This document shows positions 33,270 through 41,224 of a DNA stretch of 64,000 nucleotides, piece after piece. The stretch comes from Dinoroseobacter shibae DFL 12 = DSM 16493 (GTDB taxonomy: Bacteria > Pseudomonadota > Alphaproteobacteria > Rhodobacterales > Rhodobacteraceae): positions 682,001 through 746,000 of the forward strand of contig NC_009952.1 of the NCBI RefSeq assembly GCF_000018145.1, given 5' to 3'. Each line of letters begins with the position of its first letter. The stretch's first letter is position 1. The notes beneath the pieces are model-generated. The model did not search any database, was not told the DNA's origin, and saw nothing but the letters and a program-made list of their open reading frames with translations. The translations under genes and the position numbers were made by a program.

Positions 33270-34246
33270 GCGCGGTGGCGGAAGGCGACCTCGGGGCGCT
33301 CTGGACCCGGCGCGGGCTGATCCGCACGGCGCCTGACGCGTCGGTGCCGGGTTGGGCGAGCCATGCCCAGTGCCCGACGCCGCTGATCCTGAGCGAGCGG
33401 CTCTGGCGGGTGTATTTCTCGGTTCGGGATCCGGAGAACCGCTCCCGGATCCTGTTCGTCGATCTCGATCCGCTGGACGACATGCGGGTGCTGTACCAGA
33501 GCACCGCGCCACTGCTGGAGCTGGGCGCGCCGGGGCTGTTCGACAGTGCGGGGCAGGGGGCGAGCCTGGCGGTGCGGCGCGACGGGGCGGTGTGGCTCTA
33601 TTACCTCGGGATGCATCGGCGGCGCGATGTGCCCTATGGGCTGGCGATCGGCTTGGCGCGGAGTACGGATGGCGCGGCTTTCGAGCGCGTTGCGGATGGC
33701 CCGATCCTGTCCGTCGGGCCGCGAGATCCCTATTTCGTGTCGCTTCTCCATGCCCGGCCTGCGGGCGCGGGTTGGGAGGGGTGGTACATGAGTGCCACCG
33801 GCTGGCAGGCGCGGTCGGACGGGCCCTGGGATGCGGAGTACGGGTTGCGGCGCGCGGTTTCCGAGGACGGCGTGGCATGGCGGGGGACCGACGTGACGCT
33901 GGCGCTGGGCGAGGGGCTGCTGCCCCGGGGCGGGGGCATCGCGCGGCCCTGGGTGGCGCGGGTCAACGGTCGGGACTGGTTGTTTTTTTCGCGCCGCCAG
34001 AGCGCGGGGTTCCGGTCCCAGCGCGATGCCGCCTATCGCATCATGGCGGGGCCGCTGGACCCGGCGGGCACACCGGCCAGCGTGCCGCGGCCGATGCACT
34101 TTGCAAACCCGCCCGAACCCGAGGACTGGGACGGGTTCATGCAGGCCTATCCGGCGGTGCTCCCGCTCGGGGAGGGCCATGTGATGTTCTACAACGGCGA
34201 TGGGTTCGGGCAGGCCGGATTCGGCTGGGCGACCTGCGGTTTGTGA
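33266..34246 (+). CDS. Five-bladed beta-propeller glycosidase-like protein
   Basis: 326 aa, GTG start overlapping the previous stop. Repeated blade-like segments are visible (WRVYFSVRDPENRSRILFVD, VWLYYLGMHRR, WYMSATGW, DWLFFSRRQS), as in GH43/GH130-type or glucosamine-transferase-like propellers. I cannot identify catalytic acids with confidence. It closes the polysaccharide operon and may trim or transfer sugar residues on the product; a lectin-like role is also possible. Confidence 0.65.
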   Translation: MSAVAEGDLGALWTRRGLIRTAPDASVPGWASHAQCPTPLILSERLWRVYFSVRDPENRSRILFVDLDPLDDMRVLYQSTAPLLELGAPGLFDSAGQGASLAVRRDGAVWLYYLGMHRRRDVPYGLAIGLARSTDGAAFERVADGPILSVGPRDPYFVSLLHARPAGAGWEGWYMSATGWQARSDGPWDAEYGLRRAVSEDGVAWRGTDVTLALGEGLLPRGGGIARPWVARVNGRDWLFFSRRQSAGFRSQRDAAYRIMAGPLDPAGTPASVPRPMHFANPPEPEDWDGFMQAYPAVLPLGEGHVMFYNGDGFGQAGFGWATCGL

Positions 34247-34292
34247 CCTGCAGGGCGTGATGGGACGTCAGGGTGCGATTCGCGCGCGCGGC

Positions 34293-34505
34293 TCAGGCGC
34301 GGTCGTCGACGAAGCCCAGTCGCGACAGGGCGCGGCGCGCCGCTTGGGCGGCTTCGGCACTGCCGTCGAGGACATCGTTGTTGAGCGATTGCACCAACTG
34401 GCTCAGGCGTTTGCGGGCGATCTGCTCGCGCAGAAACTCTCCGATATCGTCGTCCTTGAGCGCCAGAACGGCGGCTGCGTCGGTGTGGAAGTTCTCATGG
34501 ATCAT
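34293..34505 (-). CDS. Small protein of unknown function
   Basis: 70 aa, acidic, mainly helical (VLALKDDDIGEFLREQIARK, then AEAAQAARRALSRLGF). AAGGTG lies 7 nt before the ATG at 34505. I recognise no domain. It converges on the polysaccharide operon and is divergent from the CoA-transferase gene. Confidence 0.6.
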   Translation of the reverse strand: MIHENFHTDAAAVLALKDDDIGEFLREQIARKRLSQLVQSLNNDVLDGSAEAAQAARRALSRLGFVDDRA

Positions 34506-34717
34506 GGCAGCACCTTGCAGAAAGTTTGTTCCCGCTCCCCTGCCATCGCGTAGCAGAAAACCGCCGCTTCGGGCGAGTCCAAAGTGACCGGACCGTGACA
34601 GTCCACCGCGGGGCCGGGCCGCGCCCTTCTCAGGCTCCTTGCGCGCCATGTGCTCTGGGCGCTGGTCATGGGGCGGGGCGGCTGTACATTGTCGGCGGGG
34701 TAAACGAGGGGGCGAGC

Positions 34718-36664
34718 ATGCCGAACAAACAGATTTCGGCCGCGGCGGCGGCGGAGCTGGTCCGCGACGGGGATACGGTGACGACCTCCGGCTTCGTTGG
34801 GATCGGTGTGCCGGAGGAATTGCTCGTGGCGCTGGAGACCCGGTTCGTCGAGACCGCGCACCCGCGGGACCTGACGCTGTTTTTTGCGGCGGGCCAAGGG
34901 GACGGCAAGGACAGGGGGCTGAACCGTCTGGGCCACGAAGGATTGCTGGCGCGGGTGATTGGGGGCCACTGGGGGCTGATCCCCAAGGTGGCGGCCCTGG
35001 CCACGGCGGGCAAGATCGCGGCCTATAACCTGCCCCAGGGGGTGATCAGTCACCTTTATCGCGACATCGCCGCGGGCCGGCCCGGCACGCTCAGCCGGGT
35101 GGGGCTGGGCACCTTCGTCGACCCGCGCCTGGAGGGGGGCAAGATCAACGATGTCACCCATGACGAGATCGTCTCGGTGATGGAGGTAGGCGGGGCGGAA
35201 CACCTGTTCTACCGCGCCCTGCCGGTGCATGTGGCCTTGCTGCGCGGCACCTCCGCCGACCCGGCGGGCAATATCTCGATGGAGCGCGAGGCGCTGGTGA
35301 TCGACAACCTTGCACAAGCCATGGCGGCGAAAAACTCCGGCGGGGTGGTGATCGTGCAGGTCGAGCGCATGGTGGCGCGCCACGGGCTCAACCCGCGCGA
35401 CGTGGTGATCCCCGGGGCGCTGGTGGACGCGGTGGTGGTGGCCGCCCCCGAGAACCACCACCAGACCTTCGCCACGCCCTACAGCCACGCGTTTTCCGGT
35501 CAGTTCCGGGTGGAGGCGGACACCGTGCCCGAGATGCCGTTGACCCCGCGCAAGGTGATCGCCCGGCGCGCGGCCTTCGAGTTGCCGATCAACGGGGTGG
35601 TGAACCTCGGGATCGGGATGCCCGAGGGGGTGGCCGCCGTGGCCGGGGAGGAGAAGCTCTTGCCGCATCTGACCCTGACCGCCGAGCCGGGGGTGATCGG
35701 CGGGCAGCCGGCCTCGGGGCTGGATTTCGGAGCCGCGGTGAATACGGACGCGATCGTGCCGCAATCGGCGCAGTTCGATTTCTACGATGGCGGGGGGCTG
35801 GATATCGCGGTGCTGGGCATGGCGCAGGTGGACGCGCGCGGCAATGTGAACGTCTCGCGTTTCGGGCCCAAGCTCGCCGGGGCGGGCGGGTTCATCAATA
35901 TCAGCCAGAACGCCCGGGCGGTGGTGTTCGCGGGCACCTTCACCTCCGTTGGATTGGACCTGGCCGTGTCGGAGGCGGGGGTGGAGATCCGGTCCGAGGG
36001 CCGGGTGACCAAGTTCGTCGAGGCGGTGGAGCAGGTGACCTTTTCCGGCCCGCTTGCGGCGGCGGCGGGCAAGAAGGTGCTCTATGTCACCGAGCGCGCG
36101 GTCTTTCGGCTCCGCCCCGAAGGGGTGGAACTGGTCGAGATCGCGCCGGGGATCGACCTGGAGCGGGACGTACTGGCCCACATGGCTTTCGCGCCGGAAA
36201 TGGCCCCGGAGATTGCCGAGATGGACGCGCGGCTCTTTGCCGAGGGGCCGATGGGATTGCGGGTGGACCTGCTGCATCTGGACCTCGATGACCGCGTGGC
36301 GCTGTCGGCGGACAAGGCGCAGCTGTTCCTGAATTTCGAGAAGATGCGGGTGCGCGCGCCCGGCGACGTGAACAAGGTCCGCGCCCGGGTCGAGGCGGTC
36401 TGCGCGCCGCTGGGGCACCGGGTGGACGTGGTCGCCAATTACGACGGGGCGCGGATCGACGAGGAGGTCGAGGACGCCTGGGTGGCGATGGTGCAGCAGA
36501 TGGAAGACCGCTTCTACGGGACGGTGACGCGGTATTCGGGCTCCGCCTTCATGCGGATGAAGCTCGGCGCGGCCTTCGCCCGGGAGGTGCGCCCCCATGT
36601 GTTCGAGACCGCGACCGAGGCGCGCGCCTTCCTGTCGGCGGCGCGGGGTGGATCGTTTCTGTGA
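34718..36664 (+). CDS. Acyl-CoA:carboxylate CoA-transferase (propionate CoA-transferase-like, fused subunits)
   Basis: 648 aa. Class I CoA-transferase with both halves in one chain: GFVGIGVPEELLVALE near 25, and the catalytic Glu E323 in TLTAEPGVIGG (equivalent to the active Glu of propionate CoA-transferase). The last ~115 residues (from LHLDLDDRVALSAD) are an extension beyond the usual ~520-residue enzyme, seen in a subset of these proteins. It would move CoA between short-chain acids such as acetate, propionate or acetoacetate. It is probably a single-gene unit; ATG at 34718 chosen by homology and by poor upstream coding. Confidence 0.87.
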   Translation: MPNKQISAAAAAELVRDGDTVTTSGFVGIGVPEELLVALETRFVETAHPRDLTLFFAAGQGDGKDRGLNRLGHEGLLARVIGGHWGLIPKVAALATAGKIAAYNLPQGVISHLYRDIAAGRPGTLSRVGLGTFVDPRLEGGKINDVTHDEIVSVMEVGGAEHLFYRALPVHVALLRGTSADPAGNISMEREALVIDNLAQAMAAKNSGGVVIVQVERMVARHGLNPRDVVIPGALVDAVVVAAPENHHQTFATPYSHAFSGQFRVEADTVPEMPLTPRKVIARRAAFELPINGVVNLGIGMPEGVAAVAGEEKLLPHLTLTAEPGVIGGQPASGLDFGAAVNTDAIVPQSAQFDFYDGGGLDIAVLGMAQVDARGNVNVSRFGPKLAGAGGFINISQNARAVVFAGTFTSVGLDLAVSEAGVEIRSEGRVTKFVEAVEQVTFSGPLAAAAGKKVLYVTERAVFRLRPEGVELVEIAPGIDLERDVLAHMAFAPEMAPEIAEMDARLFAEGPMGLRVDLLHLDLDDRVALSADKAQLFLNFEKMRVRAPGDVNKVRARVEAVCAPLGHRVDVVANYDGARIDEEVEDAWVAMVQQMEDRFYGTVTRYSGSAFMRMKLGAAFAREVRPHVFETATEARAFLSAARGGSFL

Positions 36665-36680
36665 ACCTGCGGCGCGGGGT

Positions 36681-36709
36681 GCCTGCGGCGGGGCATTTGC
36701 GGACTTGAG
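36681..36709 (+). repeat. Intergenic repeat unit, copy 2
   Basis: 29-bp unit GCCTGCGGCG...GACTTGAG, aligned to the 30-bp copy at 11371-11400 with one gap and four or five mismatches. It begins 16 bp after the CoA-transferase stop, mirroring the position of copy 1 behind the ABC permease. Confidence 0.6.
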
Positions 36710-36729
36710 TTGGCATTGAGGTGCGCGGG

Positions 36730-37377
36730 ATGGGACGGGCGGGATATCTTGGGCTGGGGGCGGTCTGGCTGCTGGCGCTGCCTTTCGTGGCCTATGCCGC
36801 GGCGTTCGGCTGGCGCGGGCTCGTCGCGGATCCCGGGGCGGAGAGTTACCTGTTCGACACCGGCGCGCGGGGGGCGGAAGTGGCGCTGGCGGCGCATATG
36901 CTGGCCGGTGCGCTGATCACCGCCCTGGTGCCGATCCAGGTCTTGCCGATTTTGCGGCGCCGCTGGCCGGGGCTGCACCGGGCCGCGGGCCGGGTGATCG
37001 CCGGGGCGGCGGGGATGGCCGCGCTGGGCGGGCTGGCCTTCATCGCGGTGCAGGGGACCATCGGCGGCGCGGTGATGGATTTGGGCTTCGGGCTTTACGG
37101 GGCGTTGATGTTGCTGGCGGCGGTGCAGGCGGTCCGGCACGCGCGGGCGCGGGATCTCGCGGGGCATCAGATCTGGGCGCTGCGGCTGGCGGTGCTGGCC
37201 ATGGCTTCCTGGGCGTACCGGGTGCATTACGGGCTGTGGTATGCGTTGACCGGCGGGCTGGGGTCGAACGAGGCGTTTACCGGGGCGTTCGACCGGGTGC
37301 AGGTGTTCGCGTTCTTCCTGCCCTATCTGCTCTTGGTGGAGCTTTGGCGGCTGCGGCGCGGGGCGGGCGCGTGCTGA
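36730..37377 (+). CDS. DUF2306 multi-pass membrane protein
   Basis: 215 aa from ATG 36730 (a GTG at 36721 adds three residues). About six membrane segments; HMLAGALITALVPIQVLP and LHRAAGRVIAGAAGMAALGG in the centre and GHQIWALRLAVLAMASWAYR near 140 match the DUF2306 family, whose conserved His residues suggest haem or metal binding. Function unknown. Its last 55 bp overlap the convergent LysR gene. Confidence 0.8.
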   Translation: MGRAGYLGLGAVWLLALPFVAYAAAFGWRGLVADPGAESYLFDTGARGAEVALAAHMLAGALITALVPIQVLPILRRRWPGLHRAAGRVIAGAAGMAALGGLAFIAVQGTIGGAVMDLGFGLYGALMLLAAVQAVRHARARDLAGHQIWALRLAVLAMASWAYRVHYGLWYALTGGLGSNEAFTGAFDRVQVFAFFLPYLLLVELWRLRRGAGAC

Positions 37378-38249
37378 TGCAGGCCCGCGCGGGCGGCCTG
37401 GCGCAGGGCCGCGGTGAGCGGGGCGAGGGCAGGGGCCGACAGGCGCCGGACCTGCCAGAAAAGCGCGGTGTCGAGCGGGGTGTCGGGCACCAGTTCGACC
37501 AGGCGTCCGGCGGCGAGGTGGTCGCGCACCAGCGGTTCGGGGTTCATCCCCCAGCCGAGCCCGGCCAGGGCCGCGTCGACAAAGGCGTGGGTGGAGGGCA
37601 GCAGGTGGGTGGGCGGCAGGACCGGCCGGCCCCAGACCTGCGCGATCCAGTCCCGCTGCAGCCGGTCCTTGGGGTTGAAGGTCATGCAGGGGGCCCGTGC
37701 CAGGGCGTCGGCGGTCACGCCCGCGGGGAAGTGGCGCGCCATGAAGGCGGGGCTGGCCGTGGCGCGGTAGCGCAAGCGCCCCAGGGCGGTGACGTCGCAG
37801 CCGGTGACCGGGGTGCCCCGGGTGCTGAGCGCGGCCAGCACCTCCCCCCGCTGGAGCCAGTCGGCCGCGTGGTCCTGGTCGTCCACCACCAGATCGAACA
37901 GCATGTCCGCGCAGGCCGCCAGCGCCGGGATCACCCAGGTGGCGAGGCTGTCGGCATTCACCGCGAGGCGCAGGTGCGGCAGGGCGGCGGGGCCGAGGGC
38001 GGGCAGATCGCGGGCGAGGGCGGCCTCCAGCAGGGCGACCTCGTCGGCATGGCGCAGCAGGCGCTGGCCCGCCGCCGTGCCGGTGCAGGGCTGGGTGCGG
38101 TGCACCAGTGGTGTGCCCAGCCGATCCTCCAACCCCTTGATCCGCTGCGAGATCGCGGAGGGCGTGAGGCCAAGGCTGCGCGCGGCGGCATCGAAACTGC
38201 CGGTGCGCAGCACCTGCGAAAGGGCGATGAGGGCCGGGTCGCTTAGCAT
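37323..38249 (-). CDS. LysR regulator, ArgP/LysG type
   Basis: 308 aa. The N-terminal winged helix spans residues 3-60 (FDAAARSLGLTPSAISQRI is the recognition part), followed by a periplasmic-binding-like effector domain. Divergent from a LysE/ArgO exporter gene with 90 bp between starts, the standard arrangement in which ArgP or LysG senses Lys or Arg and activates the exporter. The C-terminal tail overlaps the DUF2306 gene on the other strand. Confidence 0.9.
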   Translation of the reverse strand: MLSDPALIALSQVLRTGSFDAAARSLGLTPSAISQRIKGLEDRLGTPLVHRTQPCTGTAAGQRLLRHADEVALLEAALARDLPALGPAALPHLRLAVNADSLATWVIPALAACADMLFDLVVDDQDHAADWLQRGEVLAALSTRGTPVTGCDVTALGRLRYRATASPAFMARHFPAGVTADALARAPCMTFNPKDRLQRDWIAQVWGRPVLPPTHLLPSTHAFVDAALAGLGWGMNPEPLVRDHLAAGRLVELVPDTPLDTALFWQVRRLSAPALAPLTAALRQAARAGLHQHAPAPRRSRQSSTKSR

Positions 38250-38339
38250 TAGAACTCCTTAAGATAGTCCAAGAAGTTTAACTGGACGCAAATCGTTTGG
38301 GAAGTTAGCCCGGGCGGGTCAATCGCGCAGGTGTTGCCC

Positions 38340-38966
38340 ATGCTTTCCCCCACTCTTCTCGCGGCCGGGTCCGGCTTTGCCCTCGGGCTGCAACTGATCG
38401 TGGCGATCGGGGCGCAGAATGCGTTCCTGCTGCGCCAGGGGCTGCGGCGGAGCCATGTGGGGGCGCTGGTGGTGATCTGCACCCTGTCGGATGCGATCCT
38501 GATCGCGGCGGGGGTGTCGGGCTTTGCCGCGATAGAGGCGCGGATGCCGTGGCTTGCGCCGGTCACACTCTGGGCGGGGGCGGCGTTCCTGGTCTGGTAC
38601 GGGGCGACCCATGCGCTGGCGGCCTGGCGGGGCGGCGCGGCGCTGGACCCGGCGCGGTCCGGGGCCGAGAGCCTGCGCGCCGCGGTGCTGACCTGTCTCG
38701 CGCTGACCTGGCTCAACCCCCATGTCTATCTCGACACGCTGGTGGTGATCGGGGCGCTTTCGGCGCAGTTCGGCGAGGCACGGGGCGCCTTCGGGGTCGG
38801 GGCGGCGGCGGCGAGCCTGGTATTTTTCGCTGCCCTCGGTTACGGCGCGCGGGCGCTCAGCCCGGTCTTTGCCCGCCCCCGGGCGTGGCAGGTTCTGGAC
38901 CTGATCATCGCGGTGACCATGTGGGCGCTGGCAGCAAAGCTGCTGATCCGGGGCGTGCCGGGATAA
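38340..38966 (+). CDS. LysE/ArgO family amino acid exporter
   Basis: 208 aa from ATG 38340 (a GTG at 38331 adds three residues). Five or six membrane segments; AIGAQNAFLLRQGLRR near residue 25 and TWLNPHVYLDTLVVIG near 125 are the conserved LysE signatures. It exports basic amino acids, protecting the cell from excess Lys/Arg. Controlled in all likelihood by the divergent ArgP-type regulator. Confidence 0.93.
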   Translation: MLSPTLLAAGSGFALGLQLIVAIGAQNAFLLRQGLRRSHVGALVVICTLSDAILIAAGVSGFAAIEARMPWLAPVTLWAGAAFLVWYGATHALAAWRGGAALDPARSGAESLRAAVLTCLALTWLNPHVYLDTLVVIGALSAQFGEARGAFGVGAAAASLVFFAALGYGARALSPVFARPRAWQVLDLIIAVTMWALAAKLLIRGVPG

Positions 38967-39071
38967 AGCGCGCGCCACGGCTTTGTCGCAAGCTGTCGGC
39001 ATCTGCGCGCTAGACTTTGCCTTCGGCGGTGCCTAGGTCGCTGAGGGCAAGAGGCAAAGGCGGCGCGGATC

Positions 39072-39935
39072 ATGTCAGACCATTCCTTCCTGTCCAGGAT
39101 CTGGCAGGCCCTGAAGGCCGCGCTCCTGTCGATCTTCGGTCTGCTCAGCTTCGGCACGTCCGCCGCCCCGGCCCGGGGCCTCGACGAGATGGCGCTGCAG
39201 GGGCGTGAATTTCTGCTCTACCGCGCCGAGAGCGTGCAGGGGCAGGCCGCGCCGCTGGTCATGGTGCTCCATGCCGGGTTTCAGAGCGGTGAGAAGATGT
39301 ACGAGACCCTGCCCCTGGCCGAGGCGGCGGAGCGGGTGGGCTTCAACCTGGTCTATCCCACGGGCACGGCCCTGAAGCTGAACCGCAGCGGGCCGATGAT
39401 GGAGGCGCGCGGCGGCATGAACGCCTGGAACGCGGGGATGGAGGGGCGCGGGGCCATCGACACCACGGTGCAGGATGTCGCCTACCTGGAGAACATCATC
39501 CTCGCGCTGGTCGAGCAGGGGCTGGCGGACCCGGACCGGATCACCGTCGTGGGCCATTCCAACGGGGCGATGATGGCCTACCGGCTGGTCTGCGAACGGC
39601 CCGGGCTGGTGCAGACGGTGATCGCGATCTCGGGCACCCCGGCGATCGATCGGTGCATGGGGCCGCTGCGGGGGCTGCGTATCCTGCATATCCACGGCAC
39701 CGAGGACGAGAACCAGCCCGCCCAGGGCGGGGTCGGGCCGAAGGGCGTGTCGGGGCACAATGCGCGCTCGGTCGCCGACACGGTCGAGATGATGCAGCGC
39801 GCGGGCGCCGAGATCCAGGTGCGGCTGGTGGAGGGGGGCGGCCACCGGATCGACACGCTCGACGGGTTGCTGCGCGATCAGTACGGGGCCGATATTCTGA
39901 CCACGGTGGCGGAGGTTGTGGCGGCCACGCGGTAG
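39072..39935 (+). CDS. Alpha/beta hydrolase, PHB depolymerase/feruloyl esterase-like
   Basis: 287 aa with a hydrophobic N-terminal segment (residues ~12-30) that may be a signal. Catalytic triad candidates: S163 in GHSNG, D212 in HGTEDENQ and H258 in EGGGHRI. The family (Esterase_PHB, LpqC-like) includes secreted polyester and hydroxycinnamate esterases; the lack of a substrate-binding domain means the natural ester is unknown. Monocistronic. Confidence 0.85.
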   Translation: MSDHSFLSRIWQALKAALLSIFGLLSFGTSAAPARGLDEMALQGREFLLYRAESVQGQAAPLVMVLHAGFQSGEKMYETLPLAEAAERVGFNLVYPTGTALKLNRSGPMMEARGGMNAWNAGMEGRGAIDTTVQDVAYLENIILALVEQGLADPDRITVVGHSNGAMMAYRLVCERPGLVQTVIAISGTPAIDRCMGPLRGLRILHIHGTEDENQPAQGGVGPKGVSGHNARSVADTVEMMQRAGAEIQVRLVEGGGHRIDTLDGLLRDQYGADILTTVAEVVAATR

Positions 39936-39981
39936 CGCGCGGCTCTTGCACAGCCCGCGCATTCCGTGGCACGCCAACGCC

Positions 39982-40884
39982 ATGACGGACAGCCAATCAC
40001 GGCCCTTGGCGGGGATGCTCTGGATGGTCGCCACGGGGGTGAGCTTCGTGGCGGTCACGGCGCTGGTCAAATCCATCGGGAGTGACATTCCAGCCGCCCA
40101 GGCGGCCTTCCTGCGCTACGTGCTGGGGCTGGTGTTCATTTTGCCGGTGCTGGCCTCGCTGCTGCGGACGCTGCCGTCGCGGGCCAACCTGTCGATCTTT
40201 GCCCTTCGCGGGCTGATCCACACCGGCGCGGTGATCGCCTGGTTCTTCGCCATGACCCAGATCCCCATCGCCGAGGTGACGGCGATGAACTATTTCTCGC
40301 CGGTCTACGTGACCATCGGGGCGGCCCTGTTTCTGGGCGAGAAGCTGGCCGCAAGGCGGATCGCGGCGATCTGCGTCGCGCTGCTCGGGGCGCTGATCAT
40401 CCTGCGGCCGGGGTTTCGGGAGCTGTCTCCGGGCCATTTCGCCATGCTCGGCACGGCGCTTGGCTTCGCGATCAGCTATCTGTTGGCCAAGCGGCTGGTG
40501 CGGGACCTGTCGCCGGGGCTGGTGGTGGCGTGGCTGTCGATCTTCGTGTCCATCGGGCTGGCGCCCTTCGCGATTGCCGTCTGGGTGACGCCGAGCCCTT
40601 GGCACCTCGTGGTGCTGTTCGGCGTCGCCTGTTTCGCGACGTTGGGACATTACACCATGACCCGTGCGTTTCAGGCCGCGCCGATGTCGGTCACCCAGCC
40701 GGTGACCTTCCTGCAGCTGGTCTGGGCCACGGCGCTGGGTGCGCTGGTCTTCGGCGAGGCGGTGGACGGATTCGTGGTGCTGGGCGGCGGTCTGATCGTG
40801 GCGGCGATCTCGTTTCTGTCCTGGCGCGAGGCGCGGTTGCGCCGGGGGGTGATCACCCCGTCGGTTTCGGAGCCGAAAACCTGA
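39982..40884 (+). CDS. DMT superfamily (EamA) permease
   Basis: 300 aa, ten membrane segments in two EamA repeats. The ATG at 39982 is 46 bp after the esterase. Typical stretches are ITEVTAMNYFSPVYVTIGA-like sequence near 93 and MSVTQPVTFLQLVWATALG near 233. EamA proteins export metabolites or amino acids or carry other small solutes; the substrate is unknown. Confidence 0.88.
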   Translation: MTDSQSRPLAGMLWMVATGVSFVAVTALVKSIGSDIPAAQAAFLRYVLGLVFILPVLASLLRTLPSRANLSIFALRGLIHTGAVIAWFFAMTQIPIAEVTAMNYFSPVYVTIGAALFLGEKLAARRIAAICVALLGALIILRPGFRELSPGHFAMLGTALGFAISYLLAKRLVRDLSPGLVVAWLSIFVSIGLAPFAIAVWVTPSPWHLVVLFGVACFATLGHYTMTRAFQAAPMSVTQPVTFLQLVWATALGALVFGEAVDGFVVLGGGLIVAAISFLSWREARLRRGVITPSVSEPKT

Positions 40885-40968
40885 AAATCCGTGGGGTGTT
40901 TGACCCGGATCAAGGTGGTGCGCGGCAACGGCCCTAGGGTGGGGACGTAACAAGAGAGGGAGAGGTCC

Positions 40969-41211
40969 ATGTCTCATACGCCCCATGAGTTGGCCGAGGA
41001 ATTTCCGGACAAGGTGGAACTGATCGCGCAGCTGCGCGAGAGCAACGCGCATTTTGCCAAGCTCTGCGCGGAGTATCACGAGGTCAACCGGGCCGTGCAC
41101 CGGGCCGAGGCGCGGATCGAGCCTGTCTCGGACGAGGCGGAGGAAGAGATGCGCCGCCAGCGGATGCGCCTGAAGGACGAAATCTACGGGATGCTGACGG
41201 CCGCGGCCTGA
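40969..41211 (+). CDS. DUF465 (YdcH-like) small coiled-coil protein
   Basis: 80 aa. It matches the YdcH family (LIAQLRESNAHFAKLCAEYHEVNRAVHRAE), with a predicted helical hairpin. GAGAGGGAGAGG lies before the ATG. Function unknown. It converges on the PccR gene 13 bp away. Confidence 0.88.
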   Translation: MSHTPHELAEEFPDKVELIAQLRESNAHFAKLCAEYHEVNRAVHRAEARIEPVSDEAEEEMRRQRMRLKDEIYGMLTAAA

Positions 41212-41224
41212 GCCGCGCGCGGCA

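Noticed and set aside
34100-34107. TTTGCAAA octamer like a PccR site
   Set aside because: It lies within the coding region of the propeller protein, far from a promoter, and encodes conserved residues; most likely chance.
38250-38339. ArgP operator between the LysR and LysE genes
   Set aside because: An AT-rich patch with TTAA repeats is present, but no T-N11-A dyad is clear enough to assign.
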